Source: Neurospora crassa OR74A
Lineage: Eukaryota > Ascomycota > Sordariomycetes > Sordariales > Sordariaceae
Reading direction: 5' to 3'
NCBI RefSeq assembly: GCF_000182925.2
Contig: NC_026502.1
Coordinates: 2,170,001 to 2,234,000, forward strand
DNA length: 64,000 nt
In this document: one piece after another, positions 33,152-45,539 of the stretch
Layout of the letters: every line of letters starts with the position of its first letter
Position numbering within the stretch: the stretch's first letter is position 1
Position numbers and translations under genes: made by a program
The notes under the pieces: generated by a model
Seen by the model: the letters and a program-made list of their open reading frames with translations, nothing else
Databases searched by the model: none
Told to the model about the DNA's origin: nothing

Positions 33152-35950
33152 ATGCCAAGCCCGTTGCGAAGGCCTGTGCATGACGGGGTCCGTCTCGGCA
33201 CCATATCCCGTGTCGATCACCAGACCCTGGATTCAGACGCCGCTGTCAGCGTCAGTTCAGTGGAAAATGGGGAACCCCAACGGCCAACGTCGATCCCGGG
33301 ATGGGGCAGTCCCGGTACTACCCATAGCACCCCGCTCGTAGCATCATCCACAGCCCGAGCTAGTGGTGACACCGAGGAGAGCAGTGGGAGCTCGACTCCA
33401 ACGTCCCTGAGCCCGCCGCCGCCTCCACATCTTCCCCTCCTCCAGGATGAGAAGCCCCGGTATGTACGACGACCGCCCGGGCTAATAAAGAGCTTGTCCA
33501 AAAAGATCATGTTCTGTTCAGCCTGGGTCTTCGTTATTGGCTTCCTGTGCGTCTGCCTATACAAGTACCGATATAACGCCAACGGCCTTATCCCCTCGTT
33601 TGCTCCCTCGGACGTAGGCCTTCCCTCCAAGGAAAAGGGCACCCCGAGTAGTACCACCCAACACGGCAACTACGGCGACTCGAATGCCAACGGCAAGGCA
33701 AACAGCAGTGATAGCACAGAGGCAATAGTTTCATATGTCGACCCGGATCTCGAGCTAGGTCTTACGTCCGCATCTTCTTCGGTCTCAATTCCGATATCTC
33801 AGACTGCAGACACCAAGGACACGTCGTATTCCCCATCCACCACCTTGATGACCGCAACCATGACCATGACCAGCGAAAAGCAGCCCGGCGCCACAGCCAC
33901 ATCACCCGCAGTCACCTTGCGCCAAGGCCGGTACAATGGCGTCCACTTGTCTGTCGACTACCGCTTCCCCAAGGCTATTGAGGCCTTTCGCGGCGTTCCC
34001 TTTGCTCAGACCACTGGAGGGGAGAACCGCTTCCGGCCACCCAAGGCACTGCCGGACTCCGATCGGACGTTCCAGGCTGTCAAGTTCGGCGAGAATTGTC
34101 CTATAGGAGGGACGGTAGGCAACGGATTTGGAGAAAACTGCTTGAATGCCAATATTTACAGGCCGGCTGGTCTGGTTGATGACGATGGACTAAAAACAGG
34201 GGACAGTAACAAGCGCCCAGCGTTGCTGCCCGTGGTTGTCTACATCCATGGAGGTGCCTTCAACGGAGGTATGGGTTCTGAACGCAACATGGCGAGCTTC
34301 GTTTCCTGGGCCGATGCACCTATGATAGGCATTAGTTTCAACTATCGTGTCGGTGCCTTAGGGTTCCTCCCATCAGCATTGACGGCCAAGGAAGGGTTGC
34401 TAAATCTGGGGTTAAGGGATCAGACTATGTTGTTGGAATGGGTGAGGGAAAATGTAAAGGCCTTTGGAGGCGATCCGGATAATGTCACGATCATGGGACT
34501 CAGCGCTGGTGCGCATTCGGTAGGTTTTGTCTTCGGCCCTTTTATGTCTTTGATATCGTATTCCAATATGTCTTCATACACACCACGTATAACTTTGCTG
34601 ACCCGACATTCTTTTGTCTTTCTTTCTTTTTTTTAGATCGGGCACCATATCATGTACTACGCCCGAAAGGAGAGTCCGGCACCCTTTCACAGAGCCATCC
34701 TGGAGTCCGGCGCTACTACTGCTAGAGCCGTCCTCCTCCCAAACCACCCTCGTCACCTGGTCCAATTTCGAGAATTCCTCGCCGCTGCAGGCGTGGACGG
34801 ATTGCCGGATGATCAGATCTTTGATCATCTTCGCAAGCTTCCGCTCGAAACCATAGTCAGAGCCTCCAAGAAAGTATGGGACCGCTACGAACCCAGCGTC
34901 ACATGGCCCTTCCAACCCGTCATCGACGGGCTTCACGACCAACAACAAGCCATCAGCAACAACAACAGCGAGGTCACCCCCGTGCTGATCCCCGACCTCC
35001 CCATCACCTCCTGGCGCCAAGGCAAGCACCTCCGCATCCCCGTCTTAACCGGCTTCAACACCAACGAAGGCGCCATGTTTATCCCCAGGCAAGCCAACAC
35101 AAACGATGACTTCCGCTCCTTCTTCAAAACCCTCATCCCCACTCTCACCGACGCCGATCTCGCCGCCCTCGAGCACCTTTACCCGGACCCCGTGACAAAC
35201 CCTCACAGCAGCAACAACCCGTACCGCTCCGTGCCCGTCGGCATGGGAGCTCAGTGGGCCCGTCTCGACGCCGCTTACAGCCACTACGCCTACATTTGTC
35301 CAGTGCTGCAGACAGCGCACTTTATGAGCCAGGCGGGATTGCCGGTTCATGTCTATAGGTTCGCGGCTAGGGGAAACTGGGACGTGGCGAATCATGCGGA
35401 TGAGGCACCTGTGGTGGCGCATGATATGGGTTTTTTCAGGTCATTTGGACCACCGCGGCGGAGCAAGGGGTTGAGAAAGGTGGCAGATGGGATGAATGCT
35501 GCTTGGGGAAGGTTTATTAGTGGGGAGAAGATTATTGAGGTTGAGACGGATGGGAAGAAGGGTAGTGGGAAGAGGGTGGTGTGGCCGTTGTTTAGGACGC
35601 CATTTGGGGATGGTGATTCAGAACTAGGCCGCGGCGGCGCTGGGCACAAGACTGCCGACAGGAATACAGAGAGGAGGTGGTCATCATCACCATTGTGGGA
35701 ACAGAGCAGCAGTGGTGATGATGATGTAAAGCCGCCAGAGGGGACGGGCAGGATGATTGTCTTTGGAGAAGGGAACAACGAGCGGGCAGGTGGTAGTAGC
35801 CCTGGTACGCCGGCCAAGGAGGAGGTTTTCAATGAAATCTTGCTGAAGGCTTGCCGATTCTGGTGGGATCGGATAGAGTTGAGTGAAGGCTTGGGTATAC
35901 GTCGTGAAGAGATGGGAAGGTCTGGTAAAGGTACGAAGGCCAGGCTATGA
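33152..35950 (+). CDS. Membrane-anchored type-B carboxylesterase/lipase
   Basis: Two exons, 33152-34519 and 34637-35950, join in frame to 893 residues. The start is the first ATG in the frame; the frame is open without ATG for 25 codons upstream. A cytosolic tail of about 118 Ser/Pro-rich residues is followed by one transmembrane helix (about 119-137), a Ser/Thr linker of about 110 residues, and an alpha/beta-hydrolase domain from about 255 to 760. Landmarks are YNGVHLSVDYRFPKAIEAFR, the oxyanion HGGAF, the nucleophile elbow GLSAG (Ser451), GFNTNEG (Glu600) and NHADE (His709), so the triad is complete. The intron follows the serine elbow and has a T-rich tract before TAG. This layout, a type II anchor on a cholinesterase-like domain, differs from secreted fungal lipases. 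Substrate is unknown. The last 130 residues are hydrophilic with a Gly/Lys-rich insert. Confidence 0.88.
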
Positions 35951-37508
35951 TTGGGGGGTTGACGATATATGTTAGGTGCTCAAGGCGAGTCTTTCATCTT
36001 AGGCTTACAAGTATCATTATGACCGAGATTACAAGGCATGACATTGTGTGGTGTATAGTGCAGGATGGGCTTGCTCATGTTAGGTACTTACGTTATGAGT
36101 AATGGTTAAGAACAAGAAGTTTGTGATATCGGATAGGCAAATCCTTGGTTTAGTTGGCATTGGTGGACAGGCGTTTTCAACTAGGAGGAGAGTGGGAAAG
36201 GGTTCATAGCGATGTTTGAAGGAACTTGTTACACGTCCACGCTCTGCTCACCGTGAGCTTCTATCTCGGTGATTGTATCAGTGGTGACTGCATTCCTCGT
36301 TTCCAGCAACCAGCAGCATCATATCGCTATCTCAATATGGCGGATTTCTTCCCTAGCAAGTAATACGTGCATGCGACCACGAATATAACAAACAGAACAA
36401 GAGCCAGAATCAACAATGAAAAAGGGAATGACTGCCAAAGCGAGGTTTTTAATACAAATAAGAGAAGGAACGAGCCAAAAAAAGAAAGAAAGAAAAAAAC
36501 ATACAACACCTGGGAGTTGTGGCAGTGCACTGACGGAGCGTAACCTAGCTCGAAGTCTTGGAAGAGGACTTTGTGGGTGTTTATGCTTAGATCTGGCTAA
36601 GATGAGGAGGATTAACGAACAATGAATGTCGGATAAGAATACGACAAACGACGAGTCTCGAGACTGAATACACGACGCATATTACATATGTCGACGATGC
36701 GATATATATACGAGTACTGGGATTTACGGACGAGCGAAACACTAGTGCAACGACAGTGTGGTTAACGACTCCGCGCAGTGACTATAGTTTTTACAGAAGC
36801 TATAGGAAAGGTATGTGTTACCACCAATGTTCCTCAGTCGTCCAAATATTTATTAGTGATTTATTAGCGTTGATTTTGGCTTATTCTAACAATGTCCAGT
36901 ACTGAGCTAGTGTTCACGGTCAACCTCAGACATCCAAGAAACCCCGTCAAACGTGGGCCGAAGGGATCACGGAGTTCCGTCCTGTACATGGCTGCATGTG
37001 TGGCTGGATGGAGGCAACGCCCTTGGCTATTGTCATGTCTTCCTGCCGCGTTAAGGTTCGGCCCGTCCGGGTATTTCCCGCCCGGATAAGAGCGGAATAG
37101 AATAGCGGAACGGAACAGGCCTCATGACTCGGACGTATTCGACGGGTTTGATCAGCGAGAGCATGAAAAAGATTATATGGATAGATAAGGGAAACTGTTC
37201 GAATCAAGGCACTTGGTCGTCATCCATTGGCATTTGCAGCTCTTATTACAAGTCGGGGTAGTCATTCGTTATCACGAAGAATGGATAAAGCTTCTCAAGG
37301 TCACTACGAATTGCGCAGCAAGCGGCCGCCCACGGGTGTTTATTGACAACTGCCGGTGCCTAGAGAATAGAGTCAGAAGGACAGGTGGAAACTAGGTTCA
37401 AGTGTGCAACTCTGGATATGACTACCTGTGGTTGTGCTACGAGACGAATCCCCGTCTACTTGACTTCCGGATCATCCCACGAACCATGATCCCCTTCGGA
37501 TCACGGTG
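35951..37508. other. Convergent intergenic region
   Basis: No gene is seen. 36640-36890 is AT-richer with several alternating TA runs, but not as extreme as the RIP-affected ends. Confidence 0.4.
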
Positions 37509-38570
37509 TCAGTTCCGATGTACCGCAGCATCCTTCTTCTCCTTATCGTACGAAAGCCAGAGGAGGTCGGGGCGGCTGTAGTGGCCGACGATATCCTGGA
37601 AACTCTTGTTGGTCACCACCCTGGTCAGGTCCAGGTCGGCATACACGATACCCTCGGCGCTCGGCTTGTCGGCCAGGGGTTGCGTAAGGCGTCGCCCGTC
37701 GGGGCCAATGACGCAGCTGTGGCCGCCGCCGGGCTCGCGGAACACCATGCCGTTGCGCGTGTCCATGGCCTCGATGCCGCTCTCGTTGCACACGGCGGTG
37801 CAGTGCAGCACGAACGCGCCGCTCTCGACGGCGAACGTCTGCGACAGGTTCTGGCACCCGTCGGCCGTCATGCTCCACAGACCCGGAAATTCGACGCCCG
37901 GGTAGGGGTCGATGGGTGGCCACATGGCGATATGAATGACGACGCCCTGCTGGATCTCGTGGAACTTGAGGAGCGGCTGAGCGTGTTCCCAGCAGTTGAG
38001 CGTGCCGACCTTGATGGACCCCAGCTCCGACCCGAAGTCGAGCTCTGCGACGCAGTTGAGGTCCGGGCCGGACCCGTCGCCGAAGATTGTGCGTTCCATG
38101 TGCGTCGGCTTGAGCTTGCGGCGTTGCAACGCCACCTCTCCCTGGGGCGAGATGATGGCCTGTCCAATGTACAGGCTGCCGGAAGAGCTGCGCTCCGAGA
38201 AGCCGATGACGACCGCGATTGAATCTTCCTTGGCAGCTTGTTGGAGCTGCTCCATCTCGGGCGAGTTGGCTGTGAGGGAGTTGTACGCATACTTCGTGTT
38301 CAGCGCCGGGTCGACCGGTCGGGCCCTATCCAGATTCCAGAACCAAGTTAGTTACCTGGAGCAGCATCTTGTGATAAACAATCAATGGGGTCGTCGAGCC
38401 TACCAACACCAACCAGGGTAGCCCGGGGCCCATGTCTCGGAAAATGCAACGATCTTTGCGCCATTGCTTGCGGCTTCGTGGACGAGCGATACCGCTTTCT
38501 GGATGGACGCCTGAAGATCCAGCCAGATCGGCTCGGCCTGTGTGACTGCGACTTTGATCGTTGTTGCCAT
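37509..38570 (-). CDS. Nitrilase (arylacetonitrilase-type)
   Basis: Two exons on the minus strand, 38570-38404 and 38325-37509, join in frame to 327 residues, a normal length for the family. The start [16 protein letters not shown] is typical. The catalytic triad is complete: Glu45 in [13 protein letters not shown], Lys126 in [12 protein letters not shown] and Cys167 in [14 protein letters not shown]. Cys-Trp-Glu after the strand points to branch-1 nitrilases that hydrolyse nitriles to acids and ammonia. Cyanide hydratase is related, but fungal cyanide hydratases are usually longer (about 350-370) with a different N-terminus, so I prefer an arylacetonitrilase-like enzyme. The intron splits the Trp codon before RPVDPALN and is 78 bases. 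It is cytosolic by lack of any signal peptide. No nitrile-related neighbour is present. Confidence 0.93.
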
Positions 38571-39361
38571 GGTTTCCTGCGGTTGGGAAAGAAAGGGCAG
38601 GGAATTGATCCTGACTGTCTGTTTCTGTTTCGGGGCCACCTCCTTTAAGCTGGCCGGCATATCAATTCGGTACCGGATTTCGTTCGGCAACTCACTTCGG
38701 TCGGCCGCCCTGATCTCTTTGGTTGGCGATGATTGCTCTGATGGTTGTTGGTGGTTGTTATGCCGTAGACTGGACCGATAGTTGGTTCGATCGCCTGTCA
38801 GGAATGCCGTGTGGACAACCGTGTGACACCCGGATTTGGAATAGCTTTAGCCTTGTCCAAGAATAGATTGTAATTGATACCAGATTCCTTCTGTTCATAG
38901 TTGTATGATGGTGGTAATGGCTGGCGTCAAGGTAACCAAGAAGACCGGCCTTGGCAGTGCAGTCGATATGGATATCGACTGCCCCCTGGCTACCACCAAG
39001 GTTCTTTTCTTGATCATCGAATTAATCACTTTATTCTGGATCCTTCAAGGAACTACTATGAAGTGCGCTATCAGTAACACAAGCCCCAACCAGTGCTTGT
39101 CCGCTCACATCTATGATCGTAATGTCCCGTTAGGATTAGAATATAATATTCAAAGAGTAGAGGTAATTTTCCGCCGAGGTATAATACGTTAAATTTAGAC
39201 TTTTTGCTATAGTAGCTCTTGCACAGAAAACGCCTTGAACTCTTACCTTATTTCTATATTTTCGTATATCACCAACGAACTGTGGGCTTGGCGTGTGCGA
39301 AGGCAATGAAAATGTTTCTGGAAACGGCGGTAGTGTTTTTGGCCGAGTTATCCAAACCCCT
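38571..39361. other. Upstream region of the nitrilase gene
   Basis: No supportable gene. An ATG-initiated frame of 95 codons (38905-39192, plus) has one hydrophobic segment but no family features. 39120-39250 is locally AT-rich. Confidence 0.35.
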
Positions 39362-39388
39362 AAAAAAACTACTCCGATAGATAAGCTA
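39361..39388 (-). other. 3' arm of hairpin and downstream tail of the 5S-derived unit
   Basis: The second hairpin arm, GTAGCTTATCTAT on the minus strand, is followed by CGGAGTAG and the T run, with no spacer. Nothing here resembles the 3' half of 5S rRNA. Confidence 0.5.
39362..39368 (-). terminator. T7 run, Pol III-type terminator
   Basis: Seven consecutive T on the minus strand follow the hairpin directly, sufficient for Pol III termination in fungi. Confidence 0.55.
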
Positions 39389-39454
39389 CCAATGTAGCTT
39401 ATCTATGGGAGAGCGGACGGGATCCCGAGTTTTCTACCATCTATGGTCGTATGT
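39362..39454 (-). ncRNA. 5S-rRNA-derived Pol III-like unit (5' half of 5S plus hairpin)
   Basis: Read on the minus strand from 39454, the first 14 bases ACATACGACCATAG are the universal Pezizomycotina 5S rRNA start. GAAAACTCGGGATCCCGTCC and CGCTCTCCCATAGATAAGC continue the 5S pattern to about nucleotide 60. The normal 3' half, with its TTAGTAGTTGGGT region, is absent. Instead a perfect inverted repeat follows: ATAGATAAGCTAC, a four-base loop and GTAGCTTATCTAT. A run of seven T on the transcript strand comes next. A TATA box lies at -26 to -32. So the unit has a 5S-type promoter and start, half of the 5S gene, a 13-bp hairpin and a terminator, in about 93 bases. It may be a 5S pseudogene or an expressed short RNA. 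The internal C-box region is lost, so expression is uncertain. Confidence 0.72.
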
Positions 39455-39479
39455 GCTTGTTTTCAATTGGTGAAGGTGC

Positions 39480-39486
39480 TTATATA
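39480..39486 (-). promoter_or_regulatory. TATA box upstream of the 5S-derived unit
   Basis: TATATAAG on the minus strand lies 26-32 bases upstream of the 5S-like start. Neurospora 5S genes are known to carry a TATA element near -29, so spacing and orientation fit. Confidence 0.6.
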
Positions 39487-40128
39487 CCCTGTCCGTGGAA
39501 AAAATTGTTCATGATCGCAGTATTGTATAAGTTGGCAGGAACATGTTCGTCTTGGCACTTACTGTGCTTTGGTTACTTGATAGATTTTGCCTGTTTGTAA
39601 TACGCAAATGAGTGACAACATGCGAAACCGGTTCGAGTCTAACTAACTAACATATCGAGCTTCGTGGTTTTAGGTTCTAGAGTAGATGGGGAGGTAGTGT
39701 GGTAATTCGTTGTCAGGTGTTTAGGTACCTAGTTTGGCGTAGGCATGAGTTCTGCTTGGTGGATTTCTTGCGTTGACTTAGCCACGGTTGAGCAAGTATA
39801 CCAGGCCGAAGCCTTCATCATTACCTACGATACTCACCAGAGCGGATAGTAGTAGACGGCGAGACACTGGGGCGAATTGTTTCATTGAAGAACTGTCCAC
39901 CTGGTTGATGGCTGTACGTATCTGGTCTCTCTGGTAGCTCCATGCAGTAGACATTCGCTCTACTCCAAAAATGCCCCAGAACCAGTGATTTATCAAGATA
40001 CCTCAAGGTGGTTGAAACCAAGGAAGATCTCGCTAGCAGAGTCGTCGTGTATACAAGATCGCTATTGCATAGTGTCTTCTTGTAATCATTCACCAAGTGC
40101 TCAATTGCATACTTATGTCTGGGATTAC

Positions 40129-40133
<5 letters not shown>

Positions 40134-40162
<29 letters not shown>
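40134..40162 (+). repeat. T29 homopolymer
   Basis: An uninterrupted T run in the gene-poor interval, not attached to a recognisable element. Confidence 0.9.
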
Positions 40163-43100
40163 CACCATGCTCTGGAACAGTTTACTACGTATCCTCGAGA
40201 CACACATTATGCGCTTCGAGATGGAGTCTCACTTGCCAAGTCTATTTTGTCACTGCCGAGTGAGGAAGGGGTGCGTGTTCGCGTTGACTGTTTGTTGTTT
40301 CTGTTGATTGAAAATCATGACGGGAGAGTTGAAGATTTTTCGCGCTCCAAGTGATTTAGAGCCTCCCTTCAAGCCTTTGACTGTACACAGCTCATCACAC
40401 TTGCTTCACATACCCCATGCAAAACAAATCCCGAAGAGATCAACAATCCCTCCCCGAAGAAAAGGATCCGAACCCCCGACCACCGACTTCGGACCTAAGA
40501 GTTAATTGAACCTCATGACGTTTACAATGCCCCCCCGGAACACGCGAGACGATATGATAGCTCATGTAGGACGATGTAGCTAGTGGATATTACTGATGCT
40601 GCTGTTGCTGGGAGACCTATTGGTAGGATGGCTACCTACTCATATGTAGGTACCTACACAGTAAGAGATAACGAGAACGACGCGGGGCGGTTGATGTCGT
40701 GTAACCAGCAAGGAATGGTGTTGTTTGAGTTCTGGCCCACTGCAATGTGTCTACCTGATGAAGTAGACATACATTTTGCAGTGACGTATAGATCTTAAGG
40801 GACCGAGGCTTTTGATTCCCGGAGGTTTTTTTATTCGCTTTCCTTTTCCTCTCTTTCCCTACTCGCGGCCCGCGTTGCAATTTCACGGTCAGAGATTGCT
40901 GCAGTGCCCTGTGCGGGCGTCATAACAAAAGTAACAAAACAAACTTAGTCCGCTCCTGCCTTATTTCTAAACCCCCCCTCTTTCGCCTTCTTTCTCTCCA
41001 TTTTTTCTATTTTTTCCTATGTGGCTGCGGTGTGAACCAACCCGATTGCATCGAAGGATTGAAGCTGAGAGGAACAAACAAATAAGGGAGGCAGAAGGCA
41101 AAACCTGAAAAGGAAAAGTATGAATATCCGGACCAGACACAATTGCTCGGTTCCGAGGTTATTGTTATGTTACCCGTGTAACCTTTCTTCTTTTTGCCGT
41201 AGTAGTCGAGATTTGTGTTGTTCTTGTGCTTAATGGGTCTTTGGAAAAGGAATGAATGGAGCAAACAATATCGTATGTGAACCTTTTGGTGATGATCTCC
41301 TGATTCTCTCCCTCGCTCTGCTTTTCGTGGTCATCATCAGTTTACTTTGTACACTCCCTCTTTCCCATGTAATAGCTTCCAACCTCCTTAGGCATATGCA
41401 GCCGCAGAGCGAATAAGCCTCCTCGTTTTCTAGCGTACAGATTGACGCGTGCAATGCATCACAGCTCATCTTGCAGTATTCCTAGGCGTTTCGTGATTCT
41501 GCGTTTATGATCCTTCAAGTTACATAGTGATAGCTCCATGCTCCTCATTCAAGTAGCTCAGATACCGACGGCAACAACCGACCCCAGCTTTATGATCTCA
41601 TGATCACCTACCTACACGAGAGGATATCAAGAGTGAGGCAACTTCGCTTCCACATGCATAGCGATATGGTATGGCGGCGCGTCGGCAATGGACTGGCGGC
41701 AAGAGACGCGGATAGCCGCTCGAATAATATACTCAAACATGCACTTGACACTCGAAACGAAAAGAGCCGCATCTGCTCGCCCCCTGATCCGAACCCTGCC
41801 CGGTATGTTGTTCTTGCTGGACTGGCTGGATAAGAAGGCAGAGATGTAGGAAGCCGCAACGGTAAGGTCGTGACTCTCAGTTCGGTCTTTCCCCTTTTCA
41901 CAACGTGTGCTTGAACATAGTAGGCGGGTCACTTGACCTTGATCGAAGGCGAGTTCGTAAGAACGAAAAAAAATAACGATGTCATGTATGTAGCTGCCCA
42001 TGTCCTCGTTTACCACCGAAAAGCAAGTCCTATTGTCCACTCGATTTCGAATTAAAGTGAGATATAATATATTTCGGCGAGAGCGACGTATCGCAAGGTT
42101 TTTGCACTACATCATGAGCCTTCGGCACTTCTTGTTTTAGTAACCCCCAATCGTCCAATTCTTAATATTGAGGGTGTTACCAAGGTGGCTTATTTATGGC
42201 GTTTCATTGAAGTGATACATACTTGCTTGCCTATGACAGCCTGATAGCCTCGCCTGGGGCCTGGTAAGCAAAATGATATAGCAGAGGCTCAGAAAGCAGG
42301 GAGTTCGATTCGAGTTTGAGTATGCGGTTGTCTTATAACACATATACCCCGAATTTCGTAAATAATGGGGTGTGTTGTGTTGGTAGATCAGGACCGTTGC
42401 TGGCCCATGTCGTCCAGAAATAGGGGAGTATGTCTGGTCAGTTGAACGAGATTTAGCACCTCAACTTTTCTCAAATGCTTGCTTAATCTAGGTATGAGTG
42501 ATTCATCATTCTCGCTGACCACACGACCAAGTAGGAGCCTCATCCAGCCTTGGGCTCTAGAGAACAATAGCCTGGAGAAAGCAACTATCTATCATCCGGC
42601 AGAACAGTCATCTACCTGTACGCTCTTTCACCTGACGTTCCCAACCCTTCGACGTCGTGACCAGGCATACCCCCTGATGTAAGCTGAGCCTTGCGATATC
42701 AGCTGGCGCAAGATGGAAAACCGGAGACCCCGCAGAAGATGAAAAAGGTAGCACACAGAGCAGGGAATGGCATCAAGCTACTGCAGGTGCAATGGTATTA
42801 GGGATAGTATAAGGGTCCAGGTTCTGCAAGGAGGGACTCGCAATCTCATAGTTTCATGAAAGGGGCTACACCACTGACTCGCATGACACCCAACGCCTAT
42901 CAGAAAGGAATAAGAAGAGCATTGAGAGCGTTGTGTGCCGGTAGTAGTCGATGTCTCATCACTGTGTACATCCGCCATTGACGATGGCATTTGTAGTGTG
43001 ACGATAGGATAGGTTCTAATGAACTTGGTTTTCGCCGCTGTGAATCAAGTCACAATCTAGCCTTTAATTCGGTATCAAGGTTATAAACTCGATAGTCATA

Positions 43101-45503
43101 GCAAAGATTCCACTGCAGCAAGAGTAGCAGCTAACAAGAGATTGTCCCCATGGAGACCTTCTGATGAGTTAAAGAGGAGAAATGAAATCCGGCACCTAAC
43201 ATCACCTGGTACACAATGGTAATCTGGATCGCCTTTCCTGCAATTGCAAACATTCAGACTGGCTCGCAATCGTTCCACGGCATGGTCAAGCAAGGCCCTA
43301 CAACTATCGTGGAGGAAGAAGGTTCCGGCTGCTGGAGGGCATAGTGTCGTGTACGCCGAATATCAGTGGCAATTCGCAGTGGGTGAATCGAGAGCACTAC
43401 CTCGTTTCTGAAACGGTTGATGTGATGACTTGGAGCCCTCCCCACACTTGGAGTCAATATGCCAATGAAGAGGGGTGCAATCAACAATAGTAGGGCGTTC
43501 AAGGACTAGCCTGGGTCCCTTTTCCTGATATTATTGTCCGCCTGAAAGGGTGTGTATCTGTGAACCAGCCTCCAGAGCCGGCGTCCGATAGTTGAGCGAT
43601 GAATGTTACCCACCTACATCACACACCACACACTTGTGCACAGTTTCGGGGCTATATTCGATAACAGTTACACTTGCTCTGGACAGACGGCAAATATGCG
43701 CCCTCGGACGATCGCAGCTTTTTGGTGGCTCTAATGTTGATCCCGCTGGTGAGAGACAGAGGAAGGAAGGAGGAGTCAAGGTAGCGTAGAACATGCACGC
43801 CATCCCCCCATCCATCAAAGACAATCCTTTCCGCACACGCACACACGCACAACTCCGTACCTGTCTACACATTTGTGACTTTCACACATGCGCCCAGTGG
43901 GTGTCCACGGAGGTGCTGATGATCACTGCGGTCCCGTATACGACGGGACAAAGCGACAGGCTCGGGAGAGAGCGGCATACACGGGCCCGGCTATGCTGCA
44001 TGATAATTGTCTGTATGTCTCACAGAATGAAACCGTGAGGTGATGGCCGTCTGCCTTGGCGTCGCGTGGAAATGCTCAAGAGTTTTAGTACACAGGAGGA
44101 ATGTGTAGGGGAAAAAGCAACGAGGGCGTCATTATCTGCCCATTATTGTGTCTCCTCAAGGTCGGCGGCAAACTGCAGCTCCTCTTCTGTGTCTCTGAGG
44201 CACCAGCCCGACCGGATCGAGGTCAACACCCGTGTGCCACTGTACCCGCAGCCAGCGAGACCCGTACGCCAAGCCAGTTCGAAATGCCCAAGACAGCAAA
44301 GGGCACCGAACGGCTGGAAGGGCAGCTTGATAGAACGCTGCCATCAAGTATGTACATGGAGGATTTCTCTAGTGACGGGTAGGTGCTCGGGTTGGTAATA
44401 CTGGTAAAGCATCGCAAACCCTTTCGGGAAAGCCGTGCATACAGTAGTGGTATGCCTCACGGGCAGAACTTGGGACAAGCTAGTCACTGTTGAAGTTAGC
44501 TTCGTGAAGAGAGACAACGGCCAAGAAGGGGTAGAAATTCGGCATTTGCTGCGCAGGTGTTCACCTAGACAACATCACCACCACCCTTCGATGTAACCGT
44601 GACGCGCGTGCTTTTAGCGCTAGCTGCATCGGCGTCCACATGACCATGCTAGCCGGCGATAGACATCCATGGCAGCAATGAAGACGACGAGTTCGATGAT
44701 AACTATCGAAGAGTGATAGCTTGATATAGGACCTAAGATAGAGTGAGCATGGAGAGTCGATATAGAGAGGGGGTTTGGGCTTCCGAGATAACCGCTACCT
44801 ACCAGAGATAGGACTACCGACTAAACATGGCATGTTGTGAAGTTGAATACGACGGGATCGCCCTCCATTCACATTGCTCCATCCCACCCTATACCGGAAC
44901 TGTTAATGCACAAAAGAAAAAGTTTCTCATGACCCATCATCATCATCGTCACACGCTACGGTATGAGTGAACCTTGCAAGACTTTCCACAGTTGGCAGTG
45001 CTACTGTGTACGAGATTGACATTCCAACGGCTACAACTGATGAGGAGGAAGGGAGGCGACAGAAAATAGCTGAGACGTGGCTTGCGAGGGAATGCTTCTA
45101 GACTGGAGACTGAAGCTCGTTCTCCTTGCTCCTACGTACTCGGTAAAAGTGCCTCAGCAGGAGTGACACAGCGTCAAGCGAGCATCATATCGCCGCGGAT
45201 TTGCTCTGTCCAGCACTGGTCTTGCTTTTTTGTCTCTCAAGGTAAGCCGGCAGTTGTCGTGGACATTGCATGTTTCGGCAGATGTGGGTAGGTAGGTTGA
45301 GAAGAGACGAGAATGGGATTTCGCATGCAGTTCGCTTCCATTCGTTTGTCTGACGCCTCCCTCTCCCTTGCTTGTTGATAATTTGATATGCTCGACCGTT
45401 GAGGAGGTGGGTCTCGGGTTGGTGAGGTCGGGTGCTTGGGGGAAGGAAGGAGCCCTGACAAACAGTCGGGTGGTGGAGACTGGAGAGTGCACCACCACCA
45501 CCA

Positions 45504-45539
45504 CCCCCCCCCCCCCCAAAAAAAAAAAAAAAAAAAAAA
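45504..45539 (+). repeat. C14-A22 compound homopolymer
   Basis: A CAC triplet repeat (about 45490-45503) runs into 14 C and then directly into 22 A. Confidence 0.9.

Noticed and set aside
37509-38570. Cyanide hydratase as the identity of the nitrilase gene
   Set aside because: The N-terminus and the 327-residue length fit arylacetonitrilase-type enzymes better; not excluded.
38905-39192. 95-codon frame with one hydrophobic segment
   Set aside because: No family features, no leader or intron signals, and it runs into locally AT-rich DNA; likely chance.
39625-39645. GGTTCGAGTCT resembling a tRNA B box
   Set aside because: The five base pairs of the T stem do not form around it and no A box lies at the right distance.
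42298-42320. GAGTTCGATTCGAG resembling a tRNA T loop
   Set aside because: Flanking bases do not pair as a T stem and no acceptor stem can be drawn.
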